The notes beneath the pieces are model-generated. The model searched no databases. It worked only from the letters and a program-made list of their open reading frames with translations, and was not told the DNA's origin. Shown here piece by piece: positions 1-6,889 of a stretch of 17,656 bases of DNA (positions are counted from its first letter, which is position 1; the number at the start of each line of letters is the position of its first letter). The stretch comes from DATDYW01 sp044375695 (GTDB taxonomy: Bacteria; Patescibacteriota; Minisyncoccia; Phycocordibacterales; JAACPR01): contig JBILMG010000016.1 of NCBI GenBank assembly GCA_044375695.1, forward strand, positions 1-17,656, written 5' to 3'. Position numbers and translations under genes: made by a program.

Positions 1-1208
1 TGCTGTACCGCTACCGCGTAGTCGAGCCGGGAGGCTCCGAGAAAGAGGGAACCATTGAGGCGGTCACCGTTGACGTTGCCATTGCGGCCCTCCAGCGCCG
101 CGGCTTCGTCATTGTCGACATCGGCGAAGCGGACAAGGCGCGCAACATTTGGGAGCGCAACCTCAGCTTCCTCGAGCACGTCAGCAACCGCGATGTCGTC
201 ATCGTCTCGCGCCAGATCGCGACCCTCTTCGAGGCGCAGGTCTCGGCGCTCCGCGTGTTCAAGCTGCTCGCCGGCGAAACCGAGAACCCGAAGCTCGGGC
301 GCATCCTCGCCGAGGTTGTGGAAGACCTCCAGGGCGGCTCTTCAATCGGTGGCGCGCTCGCCAAGCACCCGGAGGCGTTCTCCAACTTCTACGCCAACAT
401 GGTTCGCGCGGGCGAAGAGTCCGGCAAGCTCCAGGAGACCTTCCTCTTCCTCGCCGACTACCTCGACCGTACCTACGAGGTGACGCAGAAGGCTAAGAAC
501 GCCCTCGTGTACCCGGCCTTCGTCATCTTCACGTTCGTGGCGGTCATGGTGCTCATGCTCACCATGGTTATCCCGAAGATTGCCGCCGTGCTCCTCGAGT
601 CTGGCCAGGAGCTGCCGCTCTACACTCGGGTCATCATCGGCGCCTCGGACATCCTCGTGAACCTCTGGCCGTTCCTCCTCGTCGGCCTCATTGCCGGCGG
701 CCTGGGGCTCTGGGCCTTCCGTAAATCTATTCTCGGCGCGGAGTCCTTCGACCGTTTCAAGCTCTCGGTGCCGTACGTCGGCGACCTCTACCGCAAGCTC
801 TACCTCTCGCGCATCTCGGACAACATGAACACCCTGCTCTCCGCGGGTATCCCGATGGTTAAATCGCTCGAGCTCACCTCGACCGTCATCGAGAACCGCG
901 TCTACGAGAGCGCGGTGAACGACGCGCTCGAGTCGGTGAAGGGCGGCGTGGCGCTTTCGGACGCCTTCGGCCGCAACCCCGAGTTCCCGGGCATCCTCGT
1001 GCAGATGGTGAAGGTCGGCGAAGAGTCGGGTAACCTCGGCAAGGTGCTCTCCACGCTCGCGGCCTTCTACCGCCGCGAGGTTTCCAACGCCGTCGACACG
1101 CTCGTCGGCCTCATCGAGCCGCTCATGATCATTTTGCTCGGCTTGGGCGTCGGTACCGTGCTCGCCGCGGTCCTCATCCCAATTTATAACCTGTCGTCTG
1201 CGCTCTAG
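1..1208 (+). CDS. pilC: Type IV pilus / type II secretion inner-membrane platform protein (PilC/GspF family), first base missing
   Basis: The reading frame is open from base 3 and begins Leu-Tyr-Arg-Tyr-Arg-Val. The window opens with TG, so the start is probably an ATG with its A just outside; this is inferred. The product is about 402 residues, the normal size for the family. It has the two repeated GspF cytoplasmic domains: the first carries MVRAGEESGKL, the second MVKVGEESGNL. Three hydrophobic segments are visible, at about residues 165-190, 215-240 and the C-terminus (LIEPLMIILLGLGVG). In the family this protein sits in the inner membrane, contacts the assembly ATPase and organises pilin polymerisation. 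Sequence outside the window would show whether the ATPase and pilin genes precede it. Structured element A starts one base after the stop codon. Family assignment is secure. Whether it serves a pilus, a competence pseudopilus or secretion cannot be told here; CPR genomes usually carry type IV pili. Confidence 0.93.
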   Translation, partial: LYRYRVVEPGGSEKEGTIEAVTVDVAIAALQRRGFVIVDIGEADKARNIWERNLSFLEHVSNRDVVIVSRQIATLFEAQVSALRVFKLLAGETENPKLGRILAEVVEDLQGGSSIGGALAKHPEAFSNFYANMVRAGEESGKLQETFLFLADYLDRTYEVTQKAKNALVYPAFVIFTFVAVMVLMLTMVIPKIAAVLLESGQELPLYTRVIIGASDILVNLWPFLLVGLIAGGLGLWAFRKSILGAESFDRFKLSVPYVGDLYRKLYLSRISDNMNTLLSAGIPMVKSLELTSTVIENRVYESAVNDALESVKGGVALSDAFGRNPEFPGILVQMVKVGEESGNLGKVLSTLAAFYRREVSNAVDTLVGLIEPLMIILLGLGVGTVLAAVLIPIYNLSSAL

Positions 1209-1209
1209 A

Positions 1210-1351
1210 GGGAAACTCCATTCGGGGCTGCGGCGAACGAAAATGCCCTCTGCGTACACCAGGTACGCGGTCGGGCATTTTTGTTCGCCTCGCTCCCGAC
1301 TGTCGCTTCCGGGAGACTTGAACCGAAATACGGTCTCTCTGCTCTGAAAAA
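1210..1351 (+). ncRNA. Structured intergenic element A (candidate RNA or dispersed repeat, contains terminator-like hairpin)
   Basis: This element fills most of the 226-base gap between pilC and gatB. It contains a 17-bp stem (1232-1248 with 1273-1289, one G-T pair) whose 3' arm carries TTTTT. Inside it is a second stem, GCGTAC/GTACGC (1252-1257 with 1263-1268). A third small stem is CTCCCG/CGGGAG (1293-1298 with 1310-1315). Five sequence blocks are shared with 17102-17239 in the same order and spacing: GGGAARCTCCATTCG (1210-1224), TGCGTACACC (1251-1260), CGACTGTCGCT (1297-1307), CGAAATAC (1324-1331) and CTGAAAAA (1344-1351). The large hairpin could terminate pilC transcription. The conserved unpaired blocks suggest more than a terminator. 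Strand is assigned by its position just after a plus-strand gene and is not proven. No known RNA family was recognised. Confidence 0.55.
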
Positions 1352-1415
1352 TATAGATACGTCGGGAGGAGAGATTGTGCCCCGTCGCCAAAAGATGCCG
1401 TCGCCCGCCCGGTTG

Positions 1416-1424
1416 TGCTAACCT
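1416..1424 (+). promoter_or_regulatory. Extended -10 box for gatB
   Basis: TGC followed by TAACCT, with 10 bases between the box and the ATG at 1435. It is a weak hexamer on its own, but it matches the spacing and TGSTANNNT pattern seen before most genes in this window. No -35 box is evident. Confidence 0.45.
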
Positions 1425-1434
1425 CTCCGCACCT

Positions 1435-2862
1435 ATGACGGGCAAGTACCGACTCACCGTTGGCCTCGAAATTCACGCCGAGCTCCGCACGGCGACCAAG
1501 GCCTTTTCGCCTTCGAAGAACGACCCGTTCGGCGCCGAGCGGCCGAATGACTTCACCCACCCGATTGACCTGGGCCACCCGGGCACGCTCCCGGCGCTGA
1601 ACGCCGAGGCGGTACGTCAGGTGGTGCGCGTCGGCCTCGCGATCGGCGGCACGATTGCCGAGTTCGCCGAGTTCGACCGCAAGCACTACTTCTACCCGGA
1701 CATTCCGAAGGGCTACCAGATCAGCCAGTACCAGCACCCGCTGGTTACGGGCGGCGCGATTGGCGGCGTGAAGATCACACGCATTCACCTCGAGGAAGAC
1801 ACCGCGACGTCGAAGCACGACCGCGGCGACTTCACCCTGGTCGACTTCAATCGCGCCGGCGTGCCGCTCATGGAGCTGGTGACCGAGGCGTGCATTCACT
1901 CGGCCGACGAGGCGGTCACCTTCGCGGGGGACCTCCAGCTCCTGCTGCAGTACCTCGGCGCCTCCGAGGCCAACATGGAGCGCGGCGAGATGCGCGTCGA
2001 GGCGAACATTTCTATTTCCGATAATCCCGACAAGCTCGGCACGAAGGTCGAGGTGAAGAACCTCAACTCGTTCCGCGCGGTGTCGGGCGCGATTGCCTAC
2101 GAGGCTGCCCGTATGGAGAAGCTGCTCGAGGAGGGGAAGGGCGCCGAGATTGTGCAGGAGACGCGCGGCTGGGACGAGGTCGCCGGCAAGACCGTGCCGC
2201 AGCGTCGCAAGGAGACGGCCGACGACTACCGCTACTTCCCGGAGCCGGATCTGCCTAAGCTGCGCCCGCACGAGCTCTTCAATTTTGACGACCTGCGCGC
2301 GAGCCTGCCAGAGCTCCCGTGGGCGCGGCGCGCCCGCTACCAGGGCCTGGGGCTCTCCGAGAAAGAAGCCGAGGTTTTGGTTGGCGACCTTGCGCTCGCG
2401 GCCTACTACGAAGCCGTTGCCGGGGCGCTGCCGTCTGAAAAGGCCAAGAAGCTCGCGGCCAACTACATCCTCTCCGACATTCTCGGCCTCGCGAAGAAGA
2501 GCGGGGAAGCCGCCGCGAAGATTCCGGCTACTGCCCTCGTCGAGATTATCGAGATGGTCGACGCTGCGGCGATTAACTCGCGCGTGGCCAAAGATCTCGT
2601 CGCCTTCTACTGGGCTGACCCCGCCGCGCCGGAGCTGCCGAAGGCAAAGGTTGCTCGAGAAGGTCTCGGCATGATGGGGGAGGCCCAGCTCGCGCCAATC
2701 GTCGCCGCCGTAGTCGACGCGCAGCCGCAGGTTGTCGCCGACTACAAGGCCGGCAAAGTCGCGCTCCTCGAGTTCCTCGTCGGCCAGGCCATGAAGGAGA
2801 CCAAGGGTCGCGCCGACGCCGCGGTCCTGCGCGAACTCTTCGCCGCCGCGCTCGCCGCCTAG
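1435..2862 (+). CDS. gatB: Aspartyl/glutamyl-tRNA(Asn/Gln) amidotransferase subunit B
   Basis: GatB is the tRNA-binding and kinase-like subunit of GatCAB. This enzyme amidates misacylated Glu-tRNA(Gln) or Asp-tRNA(Asn) in genomes lacking GlnRS or AsnRS. The 475-residue product opens with TVGLEIHAEL and contains GHPGTLP, KHYFYPDIPKGYQISQ and EVKNLNSF, all hallmarks of the family. It ends with the helical YqeY-like tail that contacts tRNA. The ATG at 1435 is chosen because homology begins immediately; the upstream TTG at 1375 would add 20 unrelated residues. An oddity is that the CxC and CPxC cysteines that bind zinc in typical GatB are replaced here by SPS (25-27) and HPID (42-45). gatA and gatC are not in the window. 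The assignment is very secure. Confidence 0.97.
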   Translation: MTGKYRLTVGLEIHAELRTATKAFSPSKNDPFGAERPNDFTHPIDLGHPGTLPALNAEAVRQVVRVGLAIGGTIAEFAEFDRKHYFYPDIPKGYQISQYQHPLVTGGAIGGVKITRIHLEEDTATSKHDRGDFTLVDFNRAGVPLMELVTEACIHSADEAVTFAGDLQLLLQYLGASEANMERGEMRVEANISISDNPDKLGTKVEVKNLNSFRAVSGAIAYEAARMEKLLEEGKGAEIVQETRGWDEVAGKTVPQRRKETADDYRYFPEPDLPKLRPHELFNFDDLRASLPELPWARRARYQGLGLSEKEAEVLVGDLALAAYYEAVAGALPSEKAKKLAANYILSDILGLAKKSGEAAAKIPATALVEIIEMVDAAAINSRVAKDLVAFYWADPAAPELPKAKVAREGLGMMGEAQLAPIVAAVVDAQPQVVADYKAGKVALLEFLVGQAMKETKGRADAAVLRELFAAALAA

Positions 2863-2888
2863 CTGTTATCCCCAAATAAAACGCTACA

Positions 2889-2926
2889 CCGGCAAGGCGA
2901 AACGTGCCTTTGCTGGTAAAATTTTG
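2889..2926 (+). terminator. Possible terminator after gatB, overlapping the next promoter
   Basis: CCGGCAAGGC (2889-2898) can pair with GCCTTTGCTGG (2906-2916), with one G-T pair and one bulge. TAAAATTTT follows. The 3' arm runs directly into the TGGTAAAAT box of the next gene. The helix is imperfect, so confidence is modest. Confidence 0.4.
2914..2922 (+). promoter_or_regulatory. Extended -10 box for the S74 surface protein gene
   Basis: TGG followed by TAAAAT, with 9 bases before the ATG at 2932. The usual distance from a -10 box to the transcript start would put the RNA 5' end at or within a few bases of the start codon. Confidence 0.6.
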
Positions 2927-2931
2927 CGCAA

Positions 2932-5900
2932 ATGAGCTGGACGTCGATGAGACGATTGCTGCCCACGCTCACCATCGCCGCGACAATTTTGGTCGGGCTT
3001 TTCCCTGTGGTCTCTGAGGCGCGTCGAGGTTACCCGAGCTTAGTTAATCCAGAAGTCGCGGCCGAACGAATCTCGTCTCTTGGCGCCGTTTTTTCGGGCA
3101 ACCGAAATTCTGCGGCGGCTAGCCTCTCGGCGGGAGAGGGCGAATGCGGCTGGATCGACTGGCTCTGGCTGGGCTGCGAAGAGCCAGGGCCCGGGGTCTT
3201 GCCGGAGACCGAAACGTCTCAGGTTAAGGAAGTGTCTGCCGCGCCGATTGCTCCGATGGTCATCGACCAGCAGATCATCGAGAGGGTGGTGGTGCGCGAG
3301 GAGCCGGCCGACCGCACCGCGCTAGTCGCCCTGCTCGAGCGGATCGGGGCGCTCGAGGCCGAGGTCTCCCGCTTCGACGGAAAGATTTCGCGCGCCGGCG
3401 AGTCTGCGTCCCGCGCCGGCCGCCGCGCCTCTGATCGCGCCGACGAGAGCGCCTCGGAAATTGCCTCGGCGGTCATCTCGGGGAACGAGGACGCATCCTT
3501 CTCGACGCTCGAGGTTACGGGCGTGTCGACGTCAACCTTCGCGAACGGGATTGATCTCGATGGCGGCTGCTTCGCCGTAGACGGCGTATGCATCGATGTT
3601 GGCTCGCTCGGCGTCGCTGACGGCACGTGGTCTACGACCTCCGCGGCCTACTGGGACTCGACGATCGCGCGCTGGTCTACCACCTCAGCTGACTCCTGGG
3701 CGCTCGCCACAACGTCGCTCGCGCACCTCTCGGTCGGCACCTCGTCGGTAGCGCTTTCGCTCGACGGCTTTGACCCGGCTGACTACCTAGCCCTCGCCGA
3801 CTGGTACGGGACGACGACCTCGCCGTGGGTCGAGTCCGGCTCAGACATCAGCTTCACCGCGGGCAAGGTGGGCATCGGCACTACCTCGCCCGCGACCACG
3901 CTCGCCGTCCAGGGGAACGCGCTCATTTCGGGCACGACCACGGTGGGCGTGCTCTACGCCACGTCCAGCGCCACGATCGATGGCACGCTCACCGCGAACG
4001 CCCTCGTCGGCAGCGGCGCGGGCATCGCGAGCCTCAACGCCGGCAACGTCTCGGCCGGCACCCTCGCCGTCGCCTACGGCGGCACGGGGACCTCGACCGC
4101 CCCCGCGTACGGCCAGCTCCTGCTCGGCAACGCCGAGGGCGGCTACGACCTCGTGGCCACCTCGTCGCTCGGCGTGGTCTCGAGCCAGTGGTCAGAAGAT
4201 ATTTTCGGGCAACTAACGTACGCCGGCAGCATTGTGAATCTGTCGAGCAGCTTCCGGGTCAACAATGAGGACGGAGACCAAATTTTGAGGGTAGACAGAG
4301 CCGATAATCTTCTAACAGTTTTCGGAAACACGGAGCTGCGGGGGGAATTTATTGACTCCCTGGGTAATGCGGGCGCTTCTGGAGACGTGGCTGTTTCGAC
4401 CGGCGCCGGTTTCGAATGGGTGGCCACCTCGTCGCTCGGGTTCTCCGGCGGGGCGGGATCAGGCACGGTCAGCTCGGGCACTACGGGGCAGCTCGCCTAC
4501 TACGACTCTTCCGGGACGACGGTCTCGGGCACCTCGACGGTATTCGTGAGCTCGGCGGGCAGGTTGGGCGTCGGCACCACGACGCCGTCTTCCGAGCTTG
4601 TGGTGAAAACCGTCAACGGGAACGTCTCTGTCGGCACCATGTCGTCGTCCTACCCGGGCATCGTCATAAACAACACCTACTCGGGCGTCGGCGCGTCCTA
4701 CGGCGGCTTCATGCGTTGGCAGAAGAACGGCGTCAACCAGTGGGGGTACGGCATGGACTTTGCGGGTAACGGCGGCCGAGATTTCTGGCTCTACGACTAC
4801 GTGAACAGCCGCCACGTGTTCCACGTAGACCCAACGACTACCAACGTGAGCGTGGGAGGAGGATCTACGCCCGGCTCGAAGCTGAGCGTCAACGGCGGCG
4901 CCTCGATCGGTACCAACATGTACGCGAGCGCGTCTCCCACCAACGGCCTGCTCGTCGAAGGTCAGCTCGGCCTCGGCGGCTCGCCGACCAATAACGCGAA
5001 GCTATCCGTAAAGGCCATCTCTTCGGCGGGCGCCACCGCTATCTGGCAGACCTTCCAGAACTCCGGGGGTACGACCAAATGGGGCATCAGCGAACTCTCG
5101 GCAGGAGACATGAACTTCTACGAAGCGGGCGTCGCCGACGGCCGGCTCTACCTCAAGGCTGGCGGCAACGTCGGCATCGGCACCACCTCGCCGGCGACCA
5201 CGCTCTCCGTCCAGGGGAACGCGCTCATTTCGGGCCGGGCGACTGTCGGCACCCTGATCGCCACCAGCACCGCCTACTTCACGGGCAACGTCGGCATCGG
5301 CACCACCACCCCGGCCGTCACGCTCCACGTCTCGCGCGCCCACTCGGCCAACGAGCTCGAGTACATGCGCTTCAGCAACTCGAGCGCGACGGTTACCGGC
5401 GACGAGATGTCCATTTACTGGTTCGGCGGCAACGCGACTAACCGCCTCGCCAAGCTCAGCGTCATCAACGAGGGGAGCAGCAAGGCCGGCTTCCGGTTGG
5501 CCACCACCAACGACGGAGGATCGACCGTTACCAACAGGCTTTTCCTGACCGGTGACGGCTACCTCGGCCTCGGGTCTACCGCGCCGCTCGCGCCGCTGCA
5601 TGTGATGAGGGCGAACACCATGGCCGGCGTCGAGTCAGAAGTTGCCCGCTTCGGCCTTACCGGCATGTCTTTTGCCGGAGACGAGCTCTCGACCTACTGG
5701 TACAGCCAGGGATCGAGCCACAAGCTCGCCAAGCTCAGCGTCATCAACGAGGGTGGCGGCAAGGCTGGTTTTAGATTCGGGACAACCGGCGACGGCGCCG
5801 TGACCACGCCGAACCGGGTCGCCATCACCGGCAACGGCTACCTCGGTGTCGGCACGACCACCCCCGCATTCCCGCTCGACGTTTTCTCGACGGTCAGTTC

Positions 5901-6846
5901 TAACCAGTCCTACGGCTACCTTAACCCGTCTGGCCTTGTCGGCACCTCGGGTGGCACTTCCGCGTACTCGATCCGCGCGGAGGGTCGCGTCCTCGCCTCC
6001 GAGTTCAACGCGGTTTCGGACGCGCGACTCAAAGATGTGCAGTTCGAGCTCGATGGCGACGTGGCGCTCGACGCGGTTCTGTCGATGCGTCCTGTCTCGT
6101 TCACCTGGAAAGATAATCCGACCGGCCAGCCGGTGATCGGCTTCCTCGCTCAGGAGGTAGAAGAGGCTATCCCGAACGCTGTATCGCGTTCTGACTTTGG
6201 AGAAATCCCTGATCAGCTCGAGCTCTCCTACAACCAAATTACCGCTGTCTTGGTCGGCGCCACCCGAGAAGTTGCTGTCCGCCAGGAAGAGGTGGCGCTC
6301 GATCTAGCGTCGCTCGCCGAAGGCCCCGAAGATGCCGACCCGGAGAGCTTCTCGAGCCGCGTCTTTGCGGCAATTGGCGAATGGCTCGCCGATGCCGGTA
6401 ACGGTCTCGCCTCGATTTTCGCCGCCGAAGTTCGCACCGAGCAGCTCTGCCTCACCGGCGTAAACGGCCTTGTTACCTGTCTCACGCAGGCGGAATTGGC
6501 GGAGATTGTGGGCGCGCCAGATGCTCAGCCGGCGGGCGAACCCGAACCCGAACCCGAACCCGAACCCGAACCCGAACCCGAACCCGAACCCGAACCCGAA
6601 CCCGAACCCGAACCCGAACCCGAAGCTGATTCGTCTCCGGACGAGGGTGACGTGGAGGCTGTCGAATTCGGGGATACCGCTGACAGCGTCGCTGGTTCTG
6701 ATGACAGCGCGAGCGGTGATGCCGAGGCGGGTGAAGACTCTGCGGGCGGCGTGAACGAGCCTTCCGGCGGCTCAGGCACGGCTGATTCTGGTGAAAACGA
6801 TGGGGGAGAAGCTGCTGGCAATGCTGGTGGCGCCGTGGCCGAGTAG
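2932..6846 (+). CDS. Giant secreted fibre-like surface protein with C-terminal Peptidase_S74 chaperone domain
   Basis: The product has 1304 residues. A signal peptide is visible (Arg-Arg at 7-8, hydrophobic core 9-27, likely cut after Ala30 in SEA). A charged, probably coiled-coil stretch follows at about 100-170. Then comes a long Gly/Ser/Thr-rich region with recurrent (V/L)G(I/V)GTT(S/T)P units, for example from residues 313, 747 and 787. These resemble phage tail-fibre beta repeats. From about residue 1023 there is an intramolecular chaperone domain: SDARLK (Ser1029, Lys1034) matches the S-D-x-x-x-K dyad of Peptidase_S74 domains, followed by GFLAQEVEEAIP. In known members this domain trimerises the fibre and cuts itself off before the Ser. 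Here about 180 residues follow the domain, including Glu then (Pro-Glu)x14 and an acidic tail. Several cysteine pairs occur (GECGWIDWLWLGC, GGCFAVDGVC). No anchor motif is seen. Role inferred: trimeric adhesin or cell-surface fibre. The start is supported by the -10 box 9 bases upstream. Confidence 0.85.
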   Translation: MSWTSMRRLLPTLTIAATILVGLFPVVSEARRGYPSLVNPEVAAERISSLGAVFSGNRNSAAASLSAGEGECGWIDWLWLGCEEPGPGVLPETETSQVKEVSAAPIAPMVIDQQIIERVVVREEPADRTALVALLERIGALEAEVSRFDGKISRAGESASRAGRRASDRADESASEIASAVISGNEDASFSTLEVTGVSTSTFANGIDLDGGCFAVDGVCIDVGSLGVADGTWSTTSAAYWDSTIARWSTTSADSWALATTSLAHLSVGTSSVALSLDGFDPADYLALADWYGTTTSPWVESGSDISFTAGKVGIGTTSPATTLAVQGNALISGTTTVGVLYATSSATIDGTLTANALVGSGAGIASLNAGNVSAGTLAVAYGGTGTSTAPAYGQLLLGNAEGGYDLVATSSLGVVSSQWSEDIFGQLTYAGSIVNLSSSFRVNNEDGDQILRVDRADNLLTVFGNTELRGEFIDSLGNAGASGDVAVSTGAGFEWVATSSLGFSGGAGSGTVSSGTTGQLAYYDSSGTTVSGTSTVFVSSAGRLGVGTTTPSSELVVKTVNGNVSVGTMSSSYPGIVINNTYSGVGASYGGFMRWQKNGVNQWGYGMDFAGNGGRDFWLYDYVNSRHVFHVDPTTTNVSVGGGSTPGSKLSVNGGASIGTNMYASASPTNGLLVEGQLGLGGSPTNNAKLSVKAISSAGATAIWQTFQNSGGTTKWGISELSAGDMNFYEAGVADGRLYLKAGGNVGIGTTSPATTLSVQGNALISGRATVGTLIATSTAYFTGNVGIGTTTPAVTLHVSRAHSANELEYMRFSNSSATVTGDEMSIYWFGGNATNRLAKLSVINEGSSKAGFRLATTNDGGSTVTNRLFLTGDGYLGLGSTAPLAPLHVMRANTMAGVESEVARFGLTGMSFAGDELSTYWYSQGSSHKLAKLSVINEGGGKAGFRFGTTGDGAVTTPNRVAITGNGYLGVGTTTPAFPLDVFSTVSSNQSYGYLNPSGLVGTSGGTSAYSIRAEGRVLASEFNAVSDARLKDVQFELDGDVALDAVLSMRPVSFTWKDNPTGQPVIGFLAQEVEEAIPNAVSRSDFGEIPDQLELSYNQITAVLVGATREVAVRQEEVALDLASLAEGPEDADPESFSSRVFAAIGEWLADAGNGLASIFAAEVRTEQLCLTGVNGLVTCLTQAELAEIVGAPDAQPAGEPEPEPEPEPEPEPEPEPEPEPEPEPEPEADSSPDEGDVEAVEFGDTADSVAGSDDSASGDAEAGEDSAGGVNEPSGGSGTADSGENDGGEAAGNAGGAVAE
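3871..3933 (+). repeat. 63-bp internal repeat, copy 1 (fibre gene)
   Basis: This segment encodes GIGTTSPATTLAVQGNALIS-G. It matches 5173-5235 at 60 of 63 bases by eye, in the same frame. It points to recent duplication or recombination between beta-repeat modules. Confidence 0.8.
4153..4172 (+). repeat. 20-bp direct repeat, left copy, bounding a 267-bp module
   Basis: GTGGCCACCTCGTCGCTCGG occurs here and again at 4420-4439, in the same reading frame (encoding VATSSLG). The enclosed stretch has noticeably more A/T in third positions and more rare-looking codons than its surroundings. Confidence 0.85.
4420..4439 (+). repeat. 20-bp direct repeat, right copy
   Basis: This is an exact copy of 4153-4172. 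The distance between copies is 267 bases, exactly 89 codons, so loss or gain of the enclosed module by recombination would keep the frame. Confidence 0.85.
5173..5235 (+). repeat. 63-bp internal repeat, copy 2 (fibre gene)
   Basis: This is the partner of 3871-3933, with three differences. It is immediately followed by another GIGTTTP unit. Confidence 0.8.
5446..5474 (+). repeat. 29-bp exact repeat, copy 1, inside a ~93-codon tandem module
   Basis: It encodes LAKLSVINE-G. The identical 29 bases recur at 5725-5753, 279 bases (93 codons) downstream. Each is embedded in a similar module of the order: beta unit, RF..(S/T)..GDE..(I/T)YW, this motif, KAGFR, TNR/PNR, GYLG(L/V)G. Confidence 0.85.
5725..5753 (+). 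repeat. 29-bp exact repeat, copy 2
   Basis: This is the second copy of the motif at 5446-5474. The flanking codons have diverged but the protein pattern is kept. Confidence 0.85.
6541..6624 (+). repeat. Hexanucleotide tandem repeat (CCCGAA)x14 encoding Pro-Glu
   Basis: There are fourteen perfect CCCGAA units, preceded by one more GAA at 6538. They encode an alternating Pro-Glu rod in the C-terminal tail of the surface protein. The unit is a multiple of three, so slippage changes the length of the rod but not the frame. Confidence 0.97.
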
Positions 6847-6885
6847 CCGCGTGCTAAAATTGCGGCGTTAGCCGGCTTAATTTTT
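6845..6885 (+). terminator. Probable intrinsic terminator after the surface protein gene
   Basis: AGCCG (6845-6849) plus GCTAA (6853-6857) pair with TTAGCCGGCT (6868-6877), leaving a 3-base bulge. TAATTTTT follows. The hairpin overlaps the stop codon and contains the -10 box proposed for GAPDH. Confidence 0.5.
6852..6860 (+). promoter_or_regulatory. Extended -10 box for the GAPDH gene
   Basis: TGC followed by TAAAAT. It lies 29 bases before the ATG at 6890, the longest leader of any gene here with a recognisable box. The leader would include the 3' arm of the hairpin at 6845-6877. Confidence 0.5.
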
Positions 6886-6889
6886 CTGT

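Noticed and set aside
1300..1335. tRNA-like T-arm on the minus strand (GGTTCAAGTCTCCC)
   Set aside because: The flanking bases do not form the T-stem, and no acceptor, D or anticodon arms can be folded around it. The GGTTCAAG stretch is also absent from element B.
1210..1351. Elements A and B as integron attC sites
   Set aside because: There is no GTTRRRY/RYYYAAC core pair, no integrase, and the neighbouring genes are housekeeping genes in native composition.
342..1457. Long minus-strand open frame (371 codons) over pilC and element A
   Set aside because: It is antisense to a clear PilC protein, with low-complexity composition rich in Arg, Glu and His. This is the usual shadow of GC-rich coding sequence with biased third positions.
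3871..5870. Diversity-generating retroelement target in the fibre gene
   Set aside because: No reverse transcriptase, accessory gene or adenine-biased template/variable repeat pair is visible. Differences between repeat copies are not confined to adenines.
6541..6624. Tandem repeat as a CRISPR array
   Set aside because: It has 6-base units without spacers, in frame inside a coding region.
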